A stretch of 64,000 bases of DNA, taken from Bacillus fonticola (lineage in GTDB: Bacteria > Bacillota > Bacilli > Bacillales > JC228). Where the stretch lies: NCBI RefSeq assembly GCF_012955605.1, contig NZ_CP052135.1:1085501-1149500 (forward strand). Reading direction: 5' to 3'. Below, in pieces: positions 42,406-51,258 of this stretch. The notes under the pieces are model-generated. The model made no database searches and had not been told where the DNA came from. It saw nothing but the letters and a program-made list of their open reading frames with translations. Every line of letters starts with the position of its first letter. The first letter of the stretch is position 1. The position numbers were made by a program, and so were the translations under genes.

Positions 42406-42531
42406 ATGGGACTCATAAAACGAGAACAGCTTGAAAAGCTAGGCGTAAGGAGACGAACTTACATATTCTACAAAGGTAACCGGGTAGGAAAGGGTTCATT
42501 TTATGTGAAAGAAGGGGATGGAGTTTGTTAG
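42406..42531 (+). CDS. Possible leader ORF overlapping the comK start
   Basis: An ORF of 41 codons (MGLIKREQLEKLGVRRRTY, then IFYKGNRVGKGSFYVKEG) whose stop codon overlaps the TTG start of comK in another frame. It has only a weak ribosome binding site (TAGGAA). If translated it could couple or limit comK translation. Low support: it could be chance. Confidence 0.3.
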   Translation: MGLIKREQLEKLGVRRRTYIFYKGNRVGKGSFYVKEGDGVC

Positions 42532-43025
42532 AAGAAAACAAAGTGGGTATTACGGAGAATACAATGATTTTACTCCCAGCGAAAGATCCACAGTATGCCT
42601 CAAAATGGTATGACATTCATGGAAATGAGCATGTGTCAACAGTACGCCCATTAGAACTAGTGAAAGAGGCCTGTTTACAGCAAGGTGCTTCATACAACGG
42701 GTTAGTAGAATCGGTTCGCTATAATTTTGGTTATCAGAAAAAGGTACCTCTTATGATCAAACCACAAAAACATTTTTTCTGCTTTCCTACGCGATCTCCT
42801 GAAGACGCAGAGTGTATCTGGATTTTTCCACATCATGTTCATTCCCAACATAAATATCACGAAGGCACGATGGTTAAATTTTCAAACGGACAATATATGC
42901 AAGTTCCGATAGCCATTAATATTATGACCAGACAATCTGAGCGTGCTTTTAACTGCGCGTATAGGGATGTGTCGTCGATTATTTCTTTTCTAGTCGAGTG
43001 GACAAAAGTTCCGCACAAGAAGTGA
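42525..43025 (+). CDS. comK: ComK family competence transcription factor (short form)
   Basis: DNA-binding master regulator of competence, 166 aa. Likeness to B. subtilis ComK runs through the body: a start region with MILLPAKDPQYASK, KKVPLMIKPQKHFFCFPTRSP, CIWIFPHHVHSQHKY and VKFSNGQYMQVPIAIN. The protein stops about 25 residues early, at EWTKVPHKK, and lacks the C-terminal tail with the FMLYP element that binds MecA in B. subtilis. It starts at TTG behind GGGGATGGAG. A sigma factor gene is divergent upstream. It may be functional or a MecA-independent paralogue. Confidence 0.85.
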   Translation: MLEENKVGITENTMILLPAKDPQYASKWYDIHGNEHVSTVRPLELVKEACLQQGASYNGLVESVRYNFGYQKKVPLMIKPQKHFFCFPTRSPEDAECIWIFPHHVHSQHKYHEGTMVKFSNGQYMQVPIAINIMTRQSERAFNCAYRDVSSIISFLVEWTKVPHKK

Positions 43026-43277
43026 GATACGCACTTCATAAAAAGGGATTTTTCTTGAAATTATGTGCTAGAAGACTGTATTGGAAGAAATTACTGAGTT
43101 CAAGGGTGACAAGGTTGGGCATAGATAAGCTGAAAATGGAAACAATTGCTTGATGAAATTTTTCTAGTATGTTGCTAGTCTCGAAACAAGGCATCTAGTT
43201 TGACAAACAAGCGGAGGGGAATTGTGTAAGCCCCCCCTTACCCAAGAGACTTATCAACTTCTAGGAGGTACTAGTCT

Positions 43278-43874
43278 ATGCTTTCAAAAAAAGTAAAAAC
43301 ATTTGTGTCAGTTGCTTTACTAGGGGCTTCAATAATGAGTGTGACTTCACAAGCGGAAGCGAACGGTGGCTATACAGTTCAGAAGGGAGACTCCATCTGG
43401 AAAATTGCCCAACAGTATGACGTATCCATCGAAGACATTCAACAAGTCAATCAATTATCTACAGACGTTATTTATCCAGGGCAATCCCTTTCCATTCCTG
43501 ATGGGTATACAGCAAGTGAACTTTCGCTTCTTGCACGACTCGTCAATGCAGAAGCGAAAGGTGAGTCGTACGCCGGGAAGGTAGCTGTAGCGACCGTCGT
43601 ATTAAACCGTGTAAACAGTAATGAATTTCCAAATACTATTTCCGGTGTTATCAATGAAGTTGTTGGTGGAGCTTATGCGTTCACCCCGGTATTGAATGGT
43701 GCGATTAACGAGGCTGCAGATGAAGAAAGTAAAAAAGCCGTTAAAGAAGCGGTTGCGATGGAAGGACAAGGATTAGGATCTCTTTATTTTTATAACCCTG
43801 CTACTTCTACGAGTGATTGGGTGTTTAGTAGAGAAACAACGACCACCATCGGCAACCACCGCTTTGCAAAATAA
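43278..43874 (+). CDS. Secreted LysM cell-wall hydrolase (SleB/CwlJ type, YkvT-like)
   Basis: Protein of 198 aa: signal peptide ending near SQAEA (residue 28), one LysM peptidoglycan-binding domain (YTVQKGDSIWKIAQQYDVSIE to PGQSLSIPD in outline) and a Hydrolase_2 domain (LLARLVNAEAKGESYAGKVA, VVLNRVNSNEFPNT, SLYFYNPATSTSDWVF). Glu in NAEA is the likely catalytic acid, as in SleB lytic transglycosylases. It may act on the spore cortex or vegetative wall; the position near ykvS agrees with ykvT. AGGAGGT lies before the ATG. Confidence 0.9.
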   Translation: MLSKKVKTFVSVALLGASIMSVTSQAEANGGYTVQKGDSIWKIAQQYDVSIEDIQQVNQLSTDVIYPGQSLSIPDGYTASELSLLARLVNAEAKGESYAGKVAVATVVLNRVNSNEFPNTISGVINEVVGGAYAFTPVLNGAINEAADEESKKAVKEAVAMEGQGLGSLYFYNPATSTSDWVFSRETTTTIGNHRFAK

Positions 43875-43884
43875 TGTCTTGCGG

Positions 43885-43922
43885 ACACTTTGTGCATAGT
43901 TAGTTTATGCGCAAAGTGTTTT
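43885..43922 (+). terminator. Terminator of the cell-wall hydrolase gene
   Basis: ACACTTTG(T/C)GCATA pairs with TATGCGCAAAGTGT, then six T. Confidence 0.88.
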
Positions 43923-43949
43923 TTAAGGTTTGGCGCGGAAAGTCCAGAG

Positions 43950-44053
43950 CGGGGGCTACTCATCTGTTTCAACCAGGACAAACATTTGTGACGGGGGCAG
44001 AGCTTATAGTTGATGGTGGAATGACACGTAAAATGATTTATGAGGGATCGTGA
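43950..44053 (+). pseudogene. C-terminal remnant of a short-chain dehydrogenase gene
   Basis: The frame ending at the TGA 44051-44053 reads TFVTGAELIVDGGMTRKMIYEGS, in part, the hallmark C-terminus of SDR oxidoreductases (VTGxxLxVDGG). Upstream, the sequence no longer matches the family and no start is present. Most of the gene is gone. Its last bases overlap a small gene on the other strand. Confidence 0.75.
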
Positions 44054-44202
44054 TAGCTTTGGTGTGATCTAGGCGTAGGGATGACGTTTGGAGACTCACC
44101 TCGTTGCTCATCGAACTGCTGAACTGGTTTAGAACGAAGTACGATCAAACTAAAGGTTAAAATACCGACTGCATAAATCAAAACAGGGACAACTTGTGAC
44201 AT
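44038..44202 (-). CDS. Small single-pass membrane protein
   Basis: An ORF of 54 codons with GAGGGTG 6 bases before the ATG. Residues 4-22 (VVPVLIYAVGILTFSLIVL) form one membrane helix, followed by a polar tail (QQFDEQRGESPN, PTPRSHQSYHD). No family recognised. The 3' end runs 16 bases into the SDR remnant. Confidence 0.55.
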   Translation of the reverse strand: MSQVVPVLIYAVGILTFSLIVLRSKPVQQFDEQRGESPNVIPTPRSHQSYHDPS

Positions 44203-44387
44203 AGCATAACACCCTCTTTTTGTAGAGTATCTTTAGTCTATGACACAAAATGATGATTGATTACCTAGATGAGTGGGGGACAGTGAGTGTGTGTAAGTCA
44301 AAAAAAGTACTTATGGATGAAAACCTTTATGCATGAAAAAAATGATACCGCTTACACTAAAAAATGAGTGAAAATCAGCTTCAAGAG

Positions 44388-44416
44388 TTGACGAAACGTG
44401 TCGTTTTGGATACGTT
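44388..44416 (+). promoter_or_regulatory. Candidate promoter of ptsHI
   Basis: TTGACG and TACGTT with a 17-base spacer, about 48 bases before ptsH. The -10 is imperfect. No ptsG lies upstream in this window. Confidence 0.4.
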
Positions 44417-44463
44417 TAATGCTGAGCTAACATTTACATAGAGAAGGAAGGGGTTTTTTTCTC

Positions 44464-44730
44464 ATGGCAGAAAAAACATTTACAATTATTGCAGAAACAG
44501 GTTTGCATGCGCGTCCTGCTACACTTCTTGTGCAAGCAGCAAGTAAATTTGACTCTGAAATCAACTTAGAATACAAAGGTAAAAAAGTAAACTTGAAGTC
44601 GATTATGGGCGTGATGAGCCTAGGCGTGGGAAAAGACGCTCAAATTACCATTTCTGCAGAAGGTTCCGATCAAGACGAAGCCCTCCATACGCTCGACGAA
44701 ACTTTGAAAAAAGAAGGGCTCGCGGAGTAA
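44464..44730 (+). CDS. ptsH: HPr phosphocarrier protein of the PTS
   Basis: HPr, 88 aa, carries phosphate from Enzyme I to the sugar-specific EII components. The active-site loop is [13 protein letters not shown] (phospho-His15), and the regulatory serine lies in [11 protein letters not shown] (Ser46, target of HPr kinase for carbon catabolite repression with CcpA). AAGGAAGGGG precedes the ATG. The stop overlaps the ptsI start by one base. Confidence 0.97.
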   Translation: MAEKTFTIIAETGLHARPATLLVQAASKFDSEINLEYKGKKVNLKSIMGVMSLGVGKDAQITISAEGSDQDEALHTLDETLKKEGLAE

Positions 44731-46445
44731 TGTCTTCCCTACTAAAAGGGATTGCTGCCTCGAACGGGATTGCAATTGCGAAGGCATACCGACTAGTAGA
44801 GCCTGACCTCACTGTGAAACAAAAGGAAGTCAACGACCGTGAGCAAGAGGTTTCCCGTTTTGAGGAAGCAATTCAAACAGCCAAGAAGGAACTTGAAGCC
44901 ATTCGTGATCGAGCAAAAGAAGAATTAGGTGAAGACAAGGCCGCTATTTTTGAAGCGCATCTACTTGTATTAAGCGATCCGGAGTTTCTAAATCCTGTAA
45001 AAGACCGTGTACAAAGTAGTGGTGTGAATGCGGAATTTGCCATGAAGGAAACTGCGGATCAATTTGTGCAGATGTTCGAACAAATGGAAAACGACTATAT
45101 GAAAGAACGTGCAAGTGATATTAAAGATGTGACGAAGCGTGTAATTGCTCGCTTGTTATCGGTAGAATTACCGAATCCGAGCATGATTGCTGAAGAAGTG
45201 GTGATCATTGGCGAAGATTTAACACCTTCAGATACAGCCCAGTTAAATAAAGAGTTTGTCAAAGGCTTTACGACAAATATCGGTGGTCGTACGTCTCACT
45301 CCGCTATCATGGCGCGCTCGTTAGAGATTCCAGCTGTTGTGGGAACGAAGACGGTTACTTCTGAAGTGGAAAACGGTGATGTGATCATCGTGGACGGCAT
45401 TGAAGGGGAAGTCTATATCAACCCAACAGCGGAAGTTTTGAAAGCGTATGAAGCGAAGCAAACGGAGTGGGACAGTAAGAAAGCCGAATGGGCAAAACTA
45501 GTGAATGAGCCATCCGTAACGAAGGATGACTACGAAGTTGAACTCGTTGCAAACATCGGAACACCTAAAGATTTAGACGGTGTCAAGGAGAACGGTGGAG
45601 AAGGCGTCGGCTTGTATCGCACGGAATTTTTGTACATGGGGAGAGACGAACTCCCTTCAGAGGACGAGCAGTTTGAGGCGTACAAAGCGGTTTTAAGCGG
45701 ATTGACAGGCAAACCTGTCGTCGTCCGTACGTTAGATATTGGTGGGGACAAAGAGTTACCGTACTTGCACTTGCCTGAAGAAATGAATCCGTTTCTTGGT
45801 TTCCGTGCAATTCGCCTATGCTTAGAAGAGCAAACCATTTTCCGAACGCAGCTACGAGCTTTGCTACGTGCGAGCACATATGGAAACTTAAAAATTATGT
45901 TCCCAATGATTGCTACGTTGGAAGAATTCAGACAAGCGAAAGCGATGTTGGAAGAGGAAAAGGCTGGACTTCAAAAGGCAGGCGTAGAGGTTGCCGAGGG
46001 GATTGAGGTTGGAATCATGGTGGAGATCCCGTCGACCGCAGTCATTGCAGACCAATTTGCCAAAGAAGTCGATTTCTTCAGTATAGGGACGAACGATTTG
46101 ATCCAATACACATTGGCTGCCGACCGAATGAACGAGCGGGTTTCTTACTTGTATCAGCCTTACCACCCAGCGATTTTGAACCTCGTGAACCGCGTGATCG
46201 AAGCGGCGCACAAAGAAGGCAAATGGGCAGGGATGTGTGGCGAGATGGCCGGAGACATTACCGCCATTCCAATTTTGCTTGGACTCGGGCTGGATGAATT
46301 CTCCATGAGCGCTACATCGATTTTGCGTGCTCGCTCCTTTATTCGCGGTGTGAAACGAAGCGACATGCAAGCAATCGCACAAGAAGCACTGACACTCGGA
46401 ACAGCAGACGAAGTAGAAAAATTAGTTGAACAAAGACTAAAATAG
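44730..46445 (+). CDS. ptsI: PTS Enzyme I (phosphoenolpyruvate-protein phosphotransferase)
   Basis: Enzyme I, 571 aa, takes phosphate from phosphoenolpyruvate and passes it to HPr. The phosphohistidine domain has [21 protein letters not shown] (active His near residue 190). The PEP-binding barrel has [27 protein letters not shown] and [20 protein letters not shown], and the catalytic Cys loop [10 protein letters not shown] is present. It forms an operon with ptsH and is followed by a terminator. Confidence 0.97.
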   Translation: MSSLLKGIAASNGIAIAKAYRLVEPDLTVKQKEVNDREQEVSRFEEAIQTAKKELEAIRDRAKEELGEDKAAIFEAHLLVLSDPEFLNPVKDRVQSSGVNAEFAMKETADQFVQMFEQMENDYMKERASDIKDVTKRVIARLLSVELPNPSMIAEEVVIIGEDLTPSDTAQLNKEFVKGFTTNIGGRTSHSAIMARSLEIPAVVGTKTVTSEVENGDVIIVDGIEGEVYINPTAEVLKAYEAKQTEWDSKKAEWAKLVNEPSVTKDDYEVELVANIGTPKDLDGVKENGGEGVGLYRTEFLYMGRDELPSEDEQFEAYKAVLSGLTGKPVVVRTLDIGGDKELPYLHLPEEMNPFLGFRAIRLCLEEQTIFRTQLRALLRASTYGNLKIMFPMIATLEEFRQAKAMLEEEKAGLQKAGVEVAEGIEVGIMVEIPSTAVIADQFAKEVDFFSIGTNDLIQYTLAADRMNERVSYLYQPYHPAILNLVNRVIEAAHKEGKWAGMCGEMAGDITAIPILLGLGLDEFSMSATSILRARSFIRGVKRSDMQAIAQEALTLGTADEVEKLVEQRLK

Positions 46446-46530
46446 GCCTTTGTACTCGTTTAGTCACTAGTTGGGATGGGTAAAGTGTAAATAAGTAGTT
46501 ACTACCATTCCCCCCAATGGTGAATAGATT

Positions 46531-46566
46531 AAAAAGACGAATTCCGCTATGGAGTTCGTCTTTTTG
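46531..46566. terminator. Terminator of ptsHI
   Basis: AAAAAGACGAA pairs with TTCGTCTTTTT with an inner TCC/GGA extension. It may also serve the minus-strand remnant next to it. Confidence 0.88.
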
Positions 46567-46772
46567 CATTGAATTTAGAGGTAAAAGTAATCTGAGAGTG
46601 GGACCGATTCCCCCCTTCTGTAAACAAATAATCGGAAGGGAAGGGTGGAAACGACTCCTCTTGAATTTTCCGAAGCGCCCGGCGATCCTCTTTCCTATAT
46701 AGGCGTACCGTAATCTGCTTAGCCGGTGTCTTCGGTTTGCGAACAAAAAAACGTTTCTCTGTAGGTCATGAT
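46567..46772 (-). pseudogene. GNAT acetyltransferase remnant coupled to patA, frameshifted and truncated
   Basis: The minus strand encodes VRKPKTPAKQITVRLYRKED, then RRALRKIQEESFPPFPSDYL, like the N-terminus of GNAT proteins with a SFPPPFP motif. An ATG overlapping the patA stop (ATGA) starts MTYRET in a different frame; removing one base from the T7 run at about 46746-46752 joins the two frames. The rest of the roughly 150-residue domain is missing. I recall a GNAT gene (ykwB) between ptsI and patA in B. subtilis, so this may be its relic. Confidence 0.65.
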
Positions 46773-47923
46773 GGCACCACTTTTTCTCCGGTTAAGTAGG
46801 GTTTCATTCGGCGCAATGCTTCCATTAATACGTTTTCGTGGCTTGCGTACGATAGGCGAATATATCCTTGACCGAATGAAGAAAAGGCATCTCCAGGGAC
46901 GACAGCCACGCGCTCCGTTTCTAGTAAATAATTACAAAACGCTGTGGAATCAACGGAAGGTGTTTTGATAAACAGATAGAATGCGCCGTCTGGAGGTGCT
47001 ACTTCAACACTCCACTGAGTCAACAAATTCATACACAGATCGCGCCGTTTTTTGTAAACTTCTCTCATTTCAAAGGCGTCATTCACTCCAACTGTAAGTG
47101 CCGTAAGTGCCGCCCTTTGCGAGACAGAGGAAGCACAGCTAACGTTATATTGGTGTACTTTCAAGCAATGTTGTAAGATAGACGCCGGTCCGAATAGCAA
47201 ACCAACGCGATAACCTGTCATGGCGTGAGATTTGCTAAGACCGTTAATGACAAGTGTTTGCTCACGTAAATAGCTGGAAATCGATACGTGGGGGTACTCA
47301 TAGACGAGCTCACTATAAATCTCATCAGCTATGACAAAGATATCTGTGCCACGTAAACAATCGGCAAGCTCTTTTAGGTCGTGTTCTTGCATCGTGGTGC
47401 CAGTTGGATTGGAAGGATAGGGTAAAATGAGTGCCTTCGTCTTTTCTGTGATCGCTTGCTGTACTGATTGAGCGCTCAATCGAAACCCCGTATCCTTTAC
47501 ATCAAGAAAGACTGGGTGTCCACCTGCTAATCGAATAAGCGGCTCGTAACCCGGATAAATGGGCGCGGGCAAAAGCACTTCATCGCCTGGCGAAACAACC
47601 GTCCGTAACGCCACATCCAATGCTTGTGAAGCACCGACTGTCACGATCACTTCTGTCAAAGGGTCATAGTCATAGCCGTATTTTTGTATCCCATATGCAC
47701 ACGCCGCTTCCCTTAGATCAAGTCTGCCGGCGTTTGGAGTGTATGTAGTTGCGTTTTCATCGACAGCCTGTTTTGTCGCTTGTTTAATGTGGTCGGGTGT
47801 ATGAAAATCAGGTAAACCAATCGTACAATTTAACACGTTTTCATATTGGGCCACCTTTTGGAAAAACTGACGAATACCGGAGATTTTAAGTTCATGCACA
47901 GTGGGATTAAGACGATTTTCCAT
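46766..47923 (-). CDS. patA: PLP-dependent aminotransferase PatA
   Basis: Class I/II aminotransferase of 385 aa, counterpart of B. subtilis PatA, an N-acetyl-LL-diaminopimelate aminotransferase candidate of lysine and wall synthesis. The fold-type I motifs are NCTIGLPDF, VTVGASQALDVAL, LPYPSNPTGTTM, DEIYSELVY and the PLP lysine in NGLSKSHAMTGYRVG. The length is normal. It begins about 80 bases from corA, divergently. Confidence 0.9.
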   Translation of the reverse strand: MENRLNPTVHELKISGIRQFFQKVAQYENVLNCTIGLPDFHTPDHIKQATKQAVDENATTYTPNAGRLDLREAACAYGIQKYGYDYDPLTEVIVTVGASQALDVALRTVVSPGDEVLLPAPIYPGYEPLIRLAGGHPVFLDVKDTGFRLSAQSVQQAITEKTKALILPYPSNPTGTTMQEHDLKELADCLRGTDIFVIADEIYSELVYEYPHVSISSYLREQTLVINGLSKSHAMTGYRVGLLFGPASILQHCLKVHQYNVSCASSVSQRAALTALTVGVNDAFEMREVYKKRRDLCMNLLTQWSVEVAPPDGAFYLFIKTPSVDSTAFCNYLLETERVAVVPGDAFSSFGQGYIRLSYASHENVLMEALRRMKPYLTGEKVVPS

Positions 47924-48012
47924 AGTCAGGCTCCTTTGCTATATGACAGTAGATTCATTCGTTTCATTCATTGTAGCACGGGAAAGTAAAAAGATAGAAG
48001 GGAGGAGTTACT

Positions 48013-49026
48013 TTGATCCAAACGATCGCGATATGGAAAGATGGAACGGTTGAAACGAGTGTCGGATGGAAACGATTGCAATCACCGGATATCGCTTGGT
48101 ACTGGGTGGATTATTCTCAACCAACAGTAGAAGAACAACAAACGTTGCAAAAGAAGTTCCGTTTTCATCCTCTCTCTGTAGAAGACTGCGTAGAGAAATA
48201 CGTTCAGCGACCGAAAATGGATGTGTACGACGGCTACACGTTTTTTGTATTTCACGCTCTCCATCAAAAAACGTTAGACAGCTTAGAACTGAACTGCTTC
48301 GTTTCCTCGAACTATTTAGTAACATTTCACTATGACGCACTCCGAGACGTGCAAAATGTTTGGCACAAAATCAAAAAAAGTGAAGACTTGCAGCGCGGAC
48401 CTATGACCGTCTTGCACGAGGTCATTGACCGAATGGTGGACGATTATTTTCCCGCAGTGTATCGAGTTGAGGACGATTTAAATGCGATAGAAGATAACCG
48501 TGGAGGTGAAGATACACAAGAACTGATGGAGCGTTTGTTTGACACTCGAGTGTACATGTCAAAAATAAGACGCACTGTGTTGCCGATGCGTGACGTTCTC
48601 TACAGAATGCTGTATACCGAGCGCTCGCCTGTTTCAAAGGAAAGGCGCTTGTTCTACCAAGATGTTTACGATCATCTCATCACCTTAGTTGAAATGTTGG
48701 AATCGTTTCGTGAATTTTCTGCAGACATTCGCGACAACTACCTGTCGATCAACTCCGACAAAATGAATTCAATTATGATGACTTTAACGGTGATCACCAC
48801 TATATTTATGCCTTTAACGTTTGTTGCCGGCGTGTACGGTATGAACTTTGTGAATATGCCTGAGTTACAGCTTCCATACGGCTATCCATTGGTGCTAGCC
48901 TTCATGTTGGTGATTGCTCTTGTGTTCACGTTATTTTTTCAACGGAAAGGCTGGTTTCGAATAGGACGGGCTGCTAAGCAAAAGAGAAAGCGCCGCGTCA
49001 CATTTCGCAGACCGCCCCCTAGATGA
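48013..49026 (+). CDS. CorA family magnesium/divalent cation transporter
   Basis: Protein of 337 aa: a large cytoplasmic alpha/beta domain, a long helix, then two C-terminal membrane helices with the YGMNF signature between them (about residue 276), which forms the selectivity filter of the pentameric channel. The Arg/Lys-rich C-terminus (KQKRKRRVTFRR) faces the cytoplasm. It starts at TTG with GGGAGGAG 5-8 bases upstream. Confidence 0.92.
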   Translation: MIQTIAIWKDGTVETSVGWKRLQSPDIAWYWVDYSQPTVEEQQTLQKKFRFHPLSVEDCVEKYVQRPKMDVYDGYTFFVFHALHQKTLDSLELNCFVSSNYLVTFHYDALRDVQNVWHKIKKSEDLQRGPMTVLHEVIDRMVDDYFPAVYRVEDDLNAIEDNRGGEDTQELMERLFDTRVYMSKIRRTVLPMRDVLYRMLYTERSPVSKERRLFYQDVYDHLITLVEMLESFREFSADIRDNYLSINSDKMNSIMMTLTVITTIFMPLTFVAGVYGMNFVNMPELQLPYGYPLVLAFMLVIALVFTLFFQRKGWFRIGRAAKQKRKRRVTFRRPPPR

Positions 49027-49220
49027 CCGGACGCGGGATAGGGTACTACGAATTGGAGGGGTGAGCACCTATAGACGAACCGATCAAGAATGGGAGCTCG
49101 TCATCTGAGGATAGCACCTTCGTTCTTTGGTAACTTTGTATAAATATTTTGTAAACGCGCCCTATTTCTGGAGAATGCTCGTATAATGAAGGAAATGAGC
49201 TGATGGGAGGGGTGTTTTAC

Positions 49221-50522
49221 ATGGAAAGAACAGAGAGAAGTTGGAAGGCGCTTTATTTCTCATTACCGATTTTTTCTTGGGCCTTATTCGATTTTGCGAG
49301 CACTATTTTTTCTTCCAACATTACGACGATCTTCTTTCCATTTTATTTGCAGGAGACGGTGGGAACGAGTGAGCAATTGAACCAAATTTCGAGCACGTGG
49401 ATTTCTTACGCAAATGCGTTAGGTAGTTTGTTACTCGTGTTGTTTTCGCCGCTATATGGGGTGTCGATTGACAGAACGGGACGAAAAAAAAGACCAATCT
49501 TTATCTTTATGGTGTTCACTACCCTGTTAACGGCCGGGATGGGATTATTTGCTAGTTGGGAAACGGGTAGGGAACTGTTTGCTTTACCTGTTACGCTGTT
49601 GCTCGTCATTCTGTGCTTTGTTTTCGCCAAGTTTACTTTCCAGTCAAGCCAAGTATTTTATGATTCGATGATTAGTGACCTTGGCGAGAAGAAGGAAATC
49701 CCGCTTATTTCCGGATTTGGCGTGGCTGTTGGTTATATGGGCACACTAGTTGGGCTATCTGTTTATTTGTATGTAGGGGATGGTGACTTTTCGAAGGCAT
49801 TTATTCCAACTGCTATTTTGTTCTTCGTGTTCTCTTTACCGATTCTCTTTTGGTCAAAAGAGAAGAAGAAAGAAGTAGTAGAGAAGAAGCCTTTCTTTTC
49901 GGGGTATAAAGAGATTGCCACAACGATACAAGACATGCGTAAGTATCGATCAATCTTTTTGTTTATGATTGCATATTTTTTCTTGAATGATGCGATTGCC
50001 ACGACCATTGCGATGATGGCGGTCTATGCGAAAGCGATTGTCGGCTTCACGACGAGTCAATTTATTTTGCTTTATCTCGTGAGTACTGTGTCGAGTATTA
50101 TTGGAGCTTTTGTCTTTGGATTTATCGCCAAAGCTAAAGGGCCGAAAGTGAGTGTGCGGATCGTAGCCTATCTGCTCATTGTGGCGTTAAGTATCGGAAC
50201 TTTTGCTGTAGAAGAGTGGATGTTTTGGATTGCAGGAAGTTTGTTCGGAGTCGCTTTAGGTTCTACATGGGTGACGTCGCGCGCGTACATTGTCGAGCTG
50301 ACACCAGAAGCAAAGCGCGGCCAGTTTTTCGGTTTGTTTGCTTTCTCGGGCAAAGTGTCTTCAATCGTTGGTCCGGTGCTCTATGGTTCGATTACATGGG
50401 CACTGGCTGACTATGGAAACATCGCGAGCAGAACAGCCTTAGGTTCCTTAATCGTATTAACTGTCCTTGGTCTTATATTCTTAGAAAGAATTCGGGAAGA
50501 CGAATCCACCATGTCAGATTGA
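49221..50522 (+). CDS. MFS transporter (UMF1/Atg22-like)
   Basis: Transporter of about 433 aa with twelve predicted helices. FSWALFDFASTIFSSNITTIFF at the N-terminus and the GSLFGVALGSTWVTSRAYI, ELTPEAKRGQFFGLFAFSGKVSS stretch (in part) are typical of the Atg22/UMF1 branch of the MFS. The substrate is unknown (amino acids in yeast). ATG 49221 is chosen over 49203 because GGGAGGGG lies 9 bases before it. Confidence 0.87.
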   Translation: MERTERSWKALYFSLPIFSWALFDFASTIFSSNITTIFFPFYLQETVGTSEQLNQISSTWISYANALGSLLLVLFSPLYGVSIDRTGRKKRPIFIFMVFTTLLTAGMGLFASWETGRELFALPVTLLLVILCFVFAKFTFQSSQVFYDSMISDLGEKKEIPLISGFGVAVGYMGTLVGLSVYLYVGDGDFSKAFIPTAILFFVFSLPILFWSKEKKKEVVEKKPFFSGYKEIATTIQDMRKYRSIFLFMIAYFFLNDAIATTIAMMAVYAKAIVGFTTSQFILLYLVSTVSSIIGAFVFGFIAKAKGPKVSVRIVAYLLIVALSIGTFAVEEWMFWIAGSLFGVALGSTWVTSRAYIVELTPEAKRGQFFGLFAFSGKVSSIVGPVLYGSITWALADYGNIASRTALGSLIVLTVLGLIFLERIREDESTMSD

Positions 50523-50676
50523 TCTATTCAGGGTGTAAACGGTTCATTTGTATGGCCTTCTAGTGAATAGGTAAGCATAAGAGTTGAAGTTTTTGCTACG
50601 TACTCATATAATATAGTTTGTATTTGTTAATAATAATTATTATGAAATAGTCAACATAAAAGGAGAGACTTTTACG

Positions 50677-51120
50677 ATGAAACTACGTGAACCAATGCCT
50701 GAATTGACTGGAGAAACTGCTTGGCTTAACGGACAAGTGACAAAGGAAGAGCTTATTGGTGAGAAGCCTACACTGATTCACTTCTGGTCAGTTAGTTGCC
50801 ACCTTTGTAAGGAGGCTATGCCGGAAGTGAATGAGCTGAGAGATGAACATAAGGAAGATTTAAACGTTGTATCTGTGCATATGCCTCGCTCTGAAAAAGA
50901 TCTGGACATGGGGGTTATTGAACAAACGGCAGCTGAACACGATATTAGCCAATCCATTTTTGTTGACAGTGACCACAAATTAACAGATGTGTTTGAAAAT
51001 CAATACGTACCTGCGTACTATGTGTTTGATAAAGAAGGAAAACTTCGTCATTTTCAGGCAGGTGGAAGCGGGATGAAGATGCTCCGCAAACGACTTGGCC
51101 GCGTTTTGGACGAAGCATAA
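50677..51120 (+). CDS. TlpA/redoxin-like thioredoxin family protein
   Basis: Thioredoxin-fold protein of 147 aa without signal peptide, so cytosolic. The active site is FWSVSCHLCKEAMPEV (CHLC), followed by VSVHMPRSEKD and the FVDSDHKLTDVF/YVPAYYVFDKEGKL redoxin part with cis-Pro. The ResA/TlpA relatives reduce disulfides or act as peroxiredoxins; the partner here is unknown. AAAGGAGAG lies before the ATG; a terminator follows. Confidence 0.88.
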   Translation: MKLREPMPELTGETAWLNGQVTKEELIGEKPTLIHFWSVSCHLCKEAMPEVNELRDEHKEDLNVVSVHMPRSEKDLDMGVIEQTAAEHDISQSIFVDSDHKLTDVFENQYVPAYYVFDKEGKLRHFQAGGSGMKMLRKRLGRVLDEA

Positions 51121-51158
51121 AAGGGTTCTAATGAAGAGAATGAACTTAACATTTTAGG

Positions 51159-51195
51159 AAATCCTCCGATCTATTTTATAGATGGAGGATTTTTT
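51159..51195 (+). terminator. Terminator of the redoxin-like gene
   Basis: AAATCCTCCGATCTA pairs with TAGATGGAGGATTT (one mismatch), then a T run. Confidence 0.9.
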
Positions 51196-51258
51196 TCGCT
51201 GTCCAATGATTTACAAGTAGTTCCTCCAAAGAGTGGTTTAAGGAAGGATGAAGCAGTC

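Noticed and set aside
49059..49109. A 15-codon leader peptide between corA and the MFS gene
   Set aside because: GGAGG sits almost on the GTG, and nothing else supports translation.
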